Shown piece after piece: positions 1-5,561 of a stretch of DNA of 5,974 nt. Position numbers and translations under genes: made by a program. The first letter of the stretch is position 1. Every line of letters starts with the position of its first letter. The notes beneath the pieces are model-generated. The model did not search any database, had not been told where the DNA came from, and worked only from the letters and a program-made list of their open reading frames with translations. The stretch lies in assembly GCA_003152595.1 (NCBI GenBank), contig PMAM01000281.1, positions 2,902 to 8,875 of the forward strand, written 5' to 3'. This DNA comes from Acidobacterium sp. (lineage in GTDB: Bacteria; Acidobacteriota; Terriglobia; Terriglobales; Acidobacteriaceae).

Positions 1-641
1 ACCTGGTTGGAGGTGCTGGTGGCGCCGGCTTCAAAGCCTTCACTCTGGGATCCGCCGTAGCTGTTCACCGCTCGAAGGAGGAGATTCTTGTTCGCGGTGA
101 AATCCTGGTCGAGGGAGAGGGTGTCGTTGAGCGAGACGACGGCGACCAGGTCGGCGGGGTGCATCTGCTTGTTGAGGTAATTGCGGGCCGCGTCCTGGGC
201 GCGGTCGATGTCGTCGGGCTGCATGGAGGTGAGGTCGAAGAACATGACGATGAGGCGGTGGTTGCGCAGCTCTGCCGTTCTTGCGGTGCCGTTCTTCGCG
301 CCGAAGATGCCGTTGGGCGCGGCGGCGTTGATGGTGGCCTCGTTGAGCGCGGCGGCCTGGTCGACGTTCTCGAAGTCGAAGCTGACAATGTGCTGCGGCT
401 TGCCTTCTTCGGTGACGGAGAAGTCTTTTTCGGTAAGGCCCTTCACGAGCTGGCCGGTTTTTTTGTCGCGAACGACGACGTTGGTGAGGACGAGGTCGGA
501 GTTGACTTTGAGGGTGAAGGGATTGGTGGGCTGTTGAGTGGGGGGCTGCGAGGCAGGGGCGGTTTGGGGGCGCGCGGGGACGGCAAACAATGCAGCCAGG
601 ATGACTGCCAGAAGACGCAGTGCGAAGTGATTTCGACGCAC
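1..641 (-). CDS. Secreted VWA-domain protein, VWFA-related acidobacterial type (3' end outside window)
   Basis: Translating the minus strand from GTG 641 gives 213 codons with no stop before the window edge. Residues 1-26 form a Sec signal peptide: an Arg-rich start (RRNH), a hydrophobic core LLAVILAALFAV, and likely cleavage near VPA (21-23). A Pro/Gln/Thr linker (27-39) follows. Residues 42-93 (FTLKVNSDLVLTNVVVRDKK, then GLTEKDFSVTEEGKPQ) match the conserved opening of the acidobacterial VWFA-related family. The VWA fold starts near LIVMFFDLTSM (130-140), which is the MIDAS position, and continues through an NYLNKQMHPADLVAVVSL block (154-171). The MIDAS reads D-L-T-S-M rather than the canonical D-x-S-x-S, so metal binding is uncertain. 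Family members are exported proteins of unknown role, presumably binding or scaffold proteins. The start is chosen because the signal peptide begins exactly here; the frame stays open to ATG 977 (see leader entry). It is co-directional with the receptor gene upstream. Confidence 0.85.
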   Translation of the reverse strand, partial: MRRNHFALRLLAVILAALFAVPARPQTAPASQPPTQQPTNPFTLKVNSDLVLTNVVVRDKKTGQLVKGLTEKDFSVTEEGKPQHIVSFDFENVDQAAALNEATINAAAPNGIFGAKNGTARTAELRNHRLIVMFFDLTSMQPDDIDRAQDAARNYLNKQMHPADLVAVVSLNDTLSLDQDFTANKNLLLRAVNSYGGSQSEGFEAGATSTSNQ

Positions 642-643
642 CT

Positions 644-669
644 GGGAAGCGATTGCGAATCTTCCCTCC
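644..669 (-). promoter_or_regulatory. Shine-Dalgarno plus hairpin ahead of the VWA GTG start
   Basis: On the minus strand GGAGGGAAG (669-661) is the only good Shine-Dalgarno match near the VWA start, but it ends about 20 nt from GTG 641, too far for normal use. Its GGGAAG (666-661) pairs perfectly with CTTCCC (649-644). ATT/AAT (660-658 with 654-652) can extend the stem around a CGC loop. The hairpin ends 2 nt before the GTG. Folding could either bring the remaining SD bases next to the start or hide the SD and lower translation. The pairing is seen directly; the function is inferred. Confidence 0.35.
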
Positions 670-704
670 GTGGCAGAAGACAAATCCTGCTCGCAGCTAT
701 AGCG

Positions 705-917
705 GCACGGCTGAACAGCTTGCGGAAAAAGTCGGGGGCCAGAGGTGGGACGGTGTTTTTTCCCAAAACGGTCCAGGACAGTACTTTCGGGATAGGCGGA
801 AAATCGAGTTTTGTTGACTTTCGAATGCTGAAGGCTTCCGCTACTTGCTGTAGGGTGAACCTGGTCGTCCAGCACTGGGGGTTCTTTGCTTTTTTTCCGC
901 AAGCTGTGAAGCCGTAC
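705..917. repeat. Long imperfect inverted repeat (arms 705-730 and 892-917)
   Basis: The arm at 705-730 and the reverse complement of 892-917 agree at 23 of 26 positions. They include a perfect 16-nt core ACAGCTTGCGGAAAAA (715-730 against 892-907) and a CGGCT block nearer the outer end. The arms enclose 161 nt, making a 213-bp unit. Inside, 739-752 and the reverse complement of about 863-878 show weaker similarity (CCAG...GGACG on both). Transcribed from either strand the arms could form a 26-bp stem. The arrangement could be a dispersed intergenic repeat or miniature non-autonomous element, or a leader structure of the VWA transcript. I see no clear target-site duplication. Confidence 0.6.
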
Positions 918-918
918 C

Positions 919-944
919 CCTTCAAAGCTGTCCAGCCTTGAAGG
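919..944 (-). other. Stem-loop just after the receptor stop
   Basis: On the minus strand the sequence from 944 to 934 (CCTTCAAGGCT) pairs with 929 to 919 (AGCTTTGAAGG) around a GGAC loop, giving 11 bp with one G-U. It begins 35 nt after the receptor stop codon. There is no U-run after it in the minus-strand transcript (GGTACGGC follows), so it is not a canonical intrinsic terminator. It may protect the 3' end of the operon mRNA or belong to the adjoining repeat, whose outer arm ends at 917. Confidence 0.45.
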
Positions 945-979
945 CATTTGTCTCGAAACGACGTCGCGGTTTTTCATGG

Positions 980-3900
980 CTAGAACCGGTAGCGGCCCAT
1001 GAAGGAGAAGCTGCGCATGGGCTCGGTGGAGGTGACCTGGCCGTAGGTTGCGGAGCCGAGGGTGGAGTCGACACCGGAATACTGCACTGTGTTCAGGACA
1101 TTGTCGGCGGTGGCGCGCAGTTCCATGGTCTTCGTGTCGCCGAAGCGAATGCTTTTGGAGGCGGAGGCGTCGAGACTCCAGCGGGAGGGGCTGGGAATGC
1201 TGAAGCGCGAGGCGGTGCCGTAGGCGCCGGCGGCCGGAGCGAAGGCATCCTTATTAAACCAGTTGCCGAGCGTGCCGCCTCCGGCAGTGAGCGATGCGCC
1301 GGGAACGCGGTCGGGGCGGAGCGTGCCGGTGGTGCCACGCGAGACATCCGCGACGCTGGCCTCGTAGCGCGGGGTGAGCGGATTGCCGGTGGTGAAGCCG
1401 TAATCGCCGGAGAAATTCATGTTGGCGAGGAGGTGGCCAAACCAGCCGGTGGTGAGTAGGTGGGTGTCGGGTCCGAAGGGGAGCTCGTAGACGAAGTTGC
1501 CGCGGACCTGGTGGCGCACGTCGAAGCTGGAGTTGGATTCCTCAGCGGCGATGTCCTGCCAGTTCTGGACGATGCCGCCGGAGGTGGTGCCGCCGTTGCC
1601 GCCGACGGTGGTGGCGTCGTCGATGGAATGCGAGTACGTATACGTGCCGCCGACGGCGATGCCGCCGCTCATGCGCTTGCGAGCGCTGACCGTGAGGGCA
1701 TTGAAATTGGAGAAGGCGAGCGAGTCTTCGTAGTTGTAGGGAACGGTGAGCGCGGGATTGTTGACGGCGGTGGGCAGTGTGGTAATCGGGATACCGCCAG
1801 CGCTTGTGACGAAGACGCCGGGGGCATCGATGATGTCGAGGCGCGAACCTTTGGAGCCGTTGTAGCCGACGTTGAGGACCATGTTCCAGGGGAGGGTGCG
1901 CTGCAGGTTCAGGTTCCAGACCTGGACGTAGGGCAAGCGGTAGTTTTTGTTGACGCCGTAGTTGCCGATCTGCTCGCTCTCGGGAATGGGAAAGCCATTC
2001 TGGAGCGTGATGGGGACGCCGCTGGTGGCGAGGTTGGTCTGCACATTGGCGAACGGCGGCTGGAAGGCGAAGTTCTGCACGAATTTCACATACTGGCCGA
2101 CGGTGTAGTTGATGCCGTAGCCACCGCGAAGGACCGTGTCCTTGATGGGGTGTAGAGCGAAGCCCAGGCGCGGGGAGAAGTTGTTCCGCTCGGGGTAGAT
2201 GAGGTCGCGCGGATACTTACCGTTGAAGGGGCCGACGGCGTTGGGCGTGACGATGCCAACCTGGGCGAAGTTGTTGCCGGGGTCGAGAGTGGCGAGGCGG
2301 TCGTTTTCTTCGGAGTAGGGCGAGTCGTAGTCGTAACGGAGGCCGATGAGGAAGGTCGCGTTCTTGAGAGCGCGCCAGTCGTCCTGTGCGTAGCCGTCGA
2401 TCTGATTGGCGCGGAGGTGGGTTTCCTGGTAGGCAGCCTGGAGAGTGGTTTCCTGAGGCAGGCCGAGGAGCAGATCGGCCAGCGACGAACCGCTGCTGGC
2501 GAAACCGCTGCGTCCGGTGGTAGCGGCAGCGCCTGGCGCCTCAGTAAAGAGGCCGGTGAAGACGTAGGTTCCGGTGGAGTTGGTGTCGCCGATCATGTCG
2601 TTGTAGACGCGGCGAAAGTCTCCACCGAAGCGGACGTTGTGCTTGCCGTGGTTCCAGATGAGCATGTCGGTGAGGCCGATGGTTTCCGAAGTCTGGAAGT
2701 GCGGCTGCTGCTCGCTGAGGCCGGTGAACTGGTTCAGCGTGATGCTGGGCAGGCCCCATAGCTGCGGCGAGTCGGGCAGGCCGTTGAGACCGAGCTGCGA
2801 GGCGATGTCGCTGACGCTGGAGAAGTAGTTGCTGACCTCGGAGCGGGTCTGGTTCCAGGCAAGCGTGACGTTGTCGGTGAGGCGGCCTTTGCCGATGGAG
2901 TAGCCGGCCTCGACCGAGTACTGATGGGACTGATTTTTGCCGCCGAGCTCGGGGAAGAGGTTGAGGTTGTCGGAAGCGGAGTGGCTGTAGTTGAAGTTGA
3001 AGTGCATGCTCTGCGTGATTCCGGGATTGCCCTGGCCGAGGAATTGGCGGGCCATGCGCATAACGCCGTTCATGCCGCCGGCATTGCTTCCGAAGGTATG
3101 CATGAGACGCACGCCGACCTGAGTGGTGTTGGTTTGCGCAGAGCTGAGGCGCTGGTAGTTAAAGGTTGAGCCGCTAAGGCTGGGCTGGGGCACGTAGTTG
3201 AGCAGCGTGCCGGCCTGGGAGACGATGCACTGCGACGGGATGACATTGCCGTTGAAAGGCGTGCCTGGAGTGTTGCCGTTTGCTGTGCATCCGGAGTTCG
3301 CCGGATTGTAAATGGCGATGGGCGTGCCACCGGGCGTTGTGAGCGCGCTGAAGTCGCCGCCGCGCTCGGCGAGCGTGGGGACGGTGCCGTACTGGTCGAA
3401 GGGCGACGAGTTGCGCGTGCCGGAGAGGGTGAGGAAGAGGAAGTCGTGTTGATCGTGGGTGAGGATCTTCGGAATGTAGGGCGCCGAGAGAAAAGTGAGG
3501 CCGAAGCGATTGGTGGAGTAGGCGGGCTGCTGGAAGGTCTGGCCGCGGAGGGCGAAGTCCTCGGCGTTGAGCGCGCCGTTGCCGCCGTTCCAGAAGAGCG
3601 CGCCGTGGGGCTGGTTGGGTTTGAAGTTGCGGAAGTTGCCGCGCATGCCACCGCGGCCGCCGCCTCCGCCACCGCCGCCGAATCCTCCGCCTCCGCCGAA
3701 TCCTCCACCGGCTCCGCCGCGACCGCCGGAACCGCCCGGACCTCCGGAGCCGCCGCTGAGAGATTCATTCAGCTCGGCGCTATCGCGCATCTGGCTGAAG
3801 TCGATGCCGGCGAGCGGATTGGTGGTGCCCATTTGTCCGCTGACGGCGACGGATTCCCCTGAGGAGAAGTCGGAGTTCGAGGCCGCGGACGGCAATGCCG

Positions 3901-4477
3901 CGCCGACTTCTTCATTGCCGTTCCCGGCCTGGATGAGATCGGAGGCAGCGCCGAGAAGATTCAGGCTCTGCGCGCCGCCGGTGCCGAGGAACTGTCGCGC
4001 TGCGCCGGCAAGGTTGGTCTGCTGCTCCTGCTGCGCAGCGCGCGAGGCGAGCATGATGGCGAAGTCGACGGTCTGATCGTGGGAGGTCGCGTTGAGGAGT
4101 GCGTCTTTGGTGACGGGCGCGAAGGCAGCGAACTCGGTGCGCACGACGTAGCGGCCATTTTGCGGGATGACGAGGGTGTAGCTGCCGGTGATGTCGGTGG
4201 TGGTGGAGTATCTCTTGCCGGTGAGCGAATTGCTGGCGGTGACGCTGACGCCGGGGAGCGGGATGTTGCCGTTTTTGACGGTGCCGTGAATGGTGCCGCC
4301 GGTCTGCGCGGGCGCAGTCTGGGATGCGGCGGGAGGCGAGGTCGCTGGGGATGTTGGCTGCTGGGCGTTAGAAGCAGGCGCGGTTGGCGGCGCGGGGGCA
4401 GGGGACTGCGCGAGGCCGAAAGATCCCGCGAGAACCAGGGAGACAGCAAGGGCGGGGATACGGCTGCGTGCGGTCAT
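980..4477 (-). CDS. TonB-dependent receptor-like outer-membrane protein (Oar-like) with carboxypeptidase-regulatory-like domain
   Basis: This is a 1165-residue protein, a usual length for the large acidobacterial receptor family. Residues 1-23 are a Sec signal peptide (SLVLAGSFGLA, cleavage before Q24). A Pro/Ala/Gln linker covers 24-60. Residues 62-140 are a carboxypeptidase-regulatory-like beta-sandwich (GTIHGTVKNGNIPLPGVSV, then DITGSYTLVIPQNGRYVV). Residues 141-240 are polar and 242-277 are almost pure glycine. From about 290 onward the sequence is an outer-membrane beta-barrel, including the family hallmarks TVPTLAERGGDFSAL and LRGGYGINYTVGQYV. It ends in aromatic GRYRF, the typical C-terminal assembly signal. 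C397 and C417 could form a loop disulfide. I see no obvious TonB box and no recognisable plug. The substrate is unknown; in this phylum such proteins are usually guessed to import glycans or peptides. The ATG lies 6 nt after the stop of the DUF5666-like gene with no good Shine-Dalgarno, suggesting translational coupling. Confidence 0.9.
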   Translation of the reverse strand: MTARSRIPALAVSLVLAGSFGLAQSPAPAPPTAPASNAQQPTSPATSPPAASQTAPAQTGGTIHGTVKNGNIPLPGVSVTASNSLTGKRYSTTTDITGSYTLVIPQNGRYVVRTEFAAFAPVTKDALLNATSHDQTVDFAIMLASRAAQQEQQTNLAGAARQFLGTGGAQSLNLLGAASDLIQAGNGNEEVGAALPSAASNSDFSSGESVAVSGQMGTTNPLAGIDFSQMRDSAELNESLSGGSGGPGGSGGRGGAGGGFGGGGGFGGGGGGGGRGGMRGNFRNFKPNQPHGALFWNGGNGALNAEDFALRGQTFQQPAYSTNRFGLTFLSAPYIPKILTHDQHDFLFLTLSGTRNSSPFDQYGTVPTLAERGGDFSALTTPGGTPIAIYNPANSGCTANGNTPGTPFNGNVIPSQCIVSQAGTLLNYVPQPSLSGSTFNYQRLSSAQTNTTQVGVRLMHTFGSNAGGMNGVMRMARQFLGQGNPGITQSMHFNFNYSHSASDNLNLFPELGGKNQSHQYSVEAGYSIGKGRLTDNVTLAWNQTRSEVSNYFSSVSDIASQLGLNGLPDSPQLWGLPSITLNQFTGLSEQQPHFQTSETIGLTDMLIWNHGKHNVRFGGDFRRVYNDMIGDTNSTGTYVFTGLFTEAPGAAATTGRSGFASSGSSLADLLLGLPQETTLQAAYQETHLRANQIDGYAQDDWRALKNATFLIGLRYDYDSPYSEENDRLATLDPGNNFAQVGIVTPNAVGPFNGKYPRDLIYPERNNFSPRLGFALHPIKDTVLRGGYGINYTVGQYVKFVQNFAFQPPFANVQTNLATSGVPITLQNGFPIPESEQIGNYGVNKNYRLPYVQVWNLNLQRTLPWNMVLNVGYNGSKGSRLDIIDAPGVFVTSAGGIPITTLPTAVNNPALTVPYNYEDSLAFSNFNALTVSARKRMSGGIAVGGTYTYSHSIDDATTVGGNGGTTSGGIVQNWQDIAAEESNSSFDVRHQVRGNFVYELPFGPDTHLLTTGWFGHLLANMNFSGDYGFTTGNPLTPRYEASVADVSRGTTGTLRPDRVPGASLTAGGGTLGNWFNKDAFAPAAGAYGTASRFSIPSPSRWSLDASASKSIRFGDTKTMELRATADNVLNTVQYSGVDSTLGSATYGQVTSTEPMRSFSFMGRYRF
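3647..3754 (-). repeat. Glycine-rich low-complexity tract in the receptor
   Basis: The tract encodes residues 242-277 of the receptor; 28 of the 36 residues are Gly, with isolated Ser, Pro, Arg, Ala and Phe. Within it the plus-strand 14-mer CCGCCGAATCCTCC occurs at 3675-3688 and again at 3693-3706, an 18-nt period that encodes a six-residue GGxFGG-type unit. This points to slippage-type expansion. It sits between the N-terminal domains and the barrel and probably acts as a flexible linker. Confidence 0.8.
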
Positions 4478-4483
4478 TCGGCG

Positions 4484-5272
4484 TCAGTTCTGCCCGGCAT
4501 TGGGCTGCTGCGGTGGCGTCGATCCTTGCGGGGTACCCTCGGGCTGCGGCTGCTGTTGCGTGCGTGATCCAGGAGGGCCGCCGTTGCCGAAGCGCCGCTC
4601 GCCCGGCTGCCGTGGCTCCATGACGACTACGTTGGTGGCGAGGAAGTTGTTCCCCTGCACGGAGCCGTCGGCGCGGAGCATTTCGCCAACCTTGATGTCG
4701 GGGAAGGTGATGTCGGTGGCCTGGCCGCGCGCGCCCTTGTGGAAGGTGGTGTTCTCATCGACGGCGACGGTCTGCGTGACCTTGTCGGGGCGCTCGATGG
4801 TGAGGGTCAGATCTTTAATGGCGGTGATTTTTCCCGCGGTCCAGGTCTTGCCAAAGGTGGCGCGCATCTTCTCCATCTGCGCGACCTGCTCGGGAGTGGG
4901 AAGCATGACGAACATAGCGCCGAGGGCTTTGGTCTGATCGTCGAGATTGCCCATGGCGATGATGGTGTCGCCGACGTGGATGTCGGAGAATTTCGCTTCC
5001 TCGCGGTCTTTGCGGATGCGGGTGTTGGGGCCGGTTTGAACTTTGTATGTCTGGCCTTGCTCGTCCTGGAGCGTGAGCCCGGTGCCGGAGATAGCAGTGA
5101 CTTTGCCGTGGACATTGTTGGCGCCCATCATGAACATGCCGCCGCTGCCCATGCCACCCCCACGCGGGCCTTCCTGCTGCGGGGGTTCATCCTGAGCACG
5201 GAGAACAGGGGCAGCGAAGACGGCGGCCAGAGCGGCACAGAGCGTGAGACGTGCAAGGCGCGAACGAAGCAT
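4484..5272 (-). CDS. Secreted protein with two DUF5666-like repeats
   Basis: From ATG 5272 the product is 262 residues. Residues 1-26 are a signal peptide (RLTLCAALAAVFAAPVLRA, cleavage before Q27; C12 is not in a proper lipobox). Residues 35-50 are Gly/Met-rich, with M41, M46, M48 and M49. Two similar beta-rich units follow. Unit one (56-123) opens GKVTAISGTGLTLQDEQG and contains IHVGDTIIAMG. Unit two (147-218) opens GKITAIKDLTLTIERPDK and contains IKVGEMLRADG. This opening and the 'VGD' turn are characteristic of DUF5666. The tail (219-262) is Pro/Gln/Gly-rich and disordered. No enzymatic residues are apparent; the role is unknown, probably periplasmic or surface binding. An upstream ATG at 5284 would give 266 residues, but it has no Shine-Dalgarno, whereas 5272 does. 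It is the first gene of an operon with the receptor. Confidence 0.85.
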   Translation of the reverse strand: MLRSRLARLTLCAALAAVFAAPVLRAQDEPPQQEGPRGGGMGSGGMFMMGANNVHGKVTAISGTGLTLQDEQGQTYKVQTGPNTRIRKDREEAKFSDIHVGDTIIAMGNLDDQTKALGAMFVMLPTPEQVAQMEKMRATFGKTWTAGKITAIKDLTLTIERPDKVTQTVAVDENTTFHKGARGQATDITFPDIKVGEMLRADGSVQGNNFLATNVVVMEPRQPGERRFGNGGPPGSRTQQQPQPEGTPQGSTPPQQPNAGQN

Positions 5273-5282
5273 ACTGATCCTC
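5273..5282 (-). promoter_or_regulatory. Shine-Dalgarno that selects start 5272
   Basis: On the minus strand GAGGA (5282-5278) lies 5 nt before ATG 5272. The alternative ATG at 5284 is preceded by GCCTCTGTCCCG, which has no purine-rich site. The match therefore favours the internal, 262-residue start of the DUF5666-like gene. Confidence 0.6.
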
Positions 5283-5514
5283 ATCGGGACAGAGGCGGGT
5301 TACGGCCGCTCTGATTATGCCGGAATAGACGCTTTTGGGGCCGGAAAGACGCGGTGCCCGCGGTCGCCGGATAGGCAAATTAGCGGGGATGGCTCTGCAA
5401 CGCCGGCTTCCACTGAGCATGACCGGACGATCTGCCAAAAAGCGAAAATGCACCTCAGCCGGAGCCTGGCGCATCCGACAGCGGTGAGGGTGATAGGCTA
5501 ACGGGCATCCCCAG

Positions 5515-5539
5515 CCCGGTTCGCTTGCTCTCAACCGGG
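5515..5539 (+). promoter_or_regulatory. Perfect inverted repeat before the egtB ribosome binding site
   Basis: CCCGGTT (5515-5521) and AACCGGG (5533-5539) are perfect 7-nt inverted repeats separated by 11 nt. The right arm ends 10 nt before the Shine-Dalgarno and 22 nt before the egtB ATG. An arm-centre spacing of 18 nt would suit a dimeric regulator. If transcribed, it could equally be a leader hairpin. No regulator family can be named from this alone. Confidence 0.4.
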
Positions 5540-5561
5540 AAGACTTCACAAGGACGGCCGA

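Larger units (their letters stand above)
642..979 (-). other. Gap/leader upstream of the VWA gene, in-frame open region
   Basis: This 338-nt stretch lies between the receptor stop and the preferred VWA start. Read on the minus strand in the VWA frame it contains no stop codon, and an ATG at 977-975 lies only 2 nt after the receptor TAG. An ATG start would therefore add 112 residues in front of the signal peptide. I treat the region as non-coding for four reasons. The predicted extension (MKNRDVVSRQMPSRLDSF...) has no recognisable domain. It would bury the signal peptide at residue 113. No Shine-Dalgarno precedes ATG 977. The region is only 50% GC over 781-900 by hand count. It holds a stem-loop (919-944), an inverted repeat (705-917) and a start-site hairpin (644-669). 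I found no convincing -35/-10 pair for the VWA gene; TATAGC near 697-702 on the minus strand has no matching -35. Confidence 0.55.
5273..5561. promoter_or_regulatory. Divergent intergenic region between the DUF5666/receptor operon and egtB
   Basis: The 289-nt spacer must carry promoters for both directions. I see no gene in it. On the minus strand CATAAT (5319-5314) matches the -10 consensus at 5 of 6 positions and would place a start site roughly 35 nt before ATG 5272, but there is no -35 match at 16-18 nt. On the plus strand TAGGCT (5494-5499) is a weak -10 candidate, also without a -35. A short GC stem CGCGG-TGC-CCGCG lies at 5350-5362, and a perfect inverted repeat lies at 5515-5539. Confidence 0.4.

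Noticed and set aside
810..840. Plus-strand TTGACT as a -35 box
   Set aside because: No -10-like hexamer occurs 16-18 nt downstream and no plus-strand gene follows.
443..925. Minus-strand 160-codon open frame overlapping the VWA start
   Set aside because: It is in a different frame from the VWA protein, is Pro/Ser-rich where it overlaps the real gene, and has no recognisable domain; it crosses the inverted-repeat gap.
159..941. Plus-strand 260-codon open frame
   Set aside because: Its first half is antisense to the VWA gene (Val/Gly/Glu-rich shadow) and its second half runs through the repeat gap; no ribosome site or domain is visible.
919..944. Rho-independent terminator for the receptor operon
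   Set aside because: A stem is present but no U-run follows on the transcribed strand, so it is reported only as a stem-loop.
3567..4076. Plus-strand proline-rich open frame
   Set aside because: It is the antisense image of the glycine codons of the receptor; no independent support.
4739..5314. Plus-strand 191-codon open frame
   Set aside because: It is wholly antisense to the DUF5666-like gene, with repetitive Gly/Asp/His shadow composition.
5244..5501. Plus-strand 85-codon open frame in the divergent spacer
   Set aside because: It starts inside the opposite gene, has no ribosome site and no recognisable motif.
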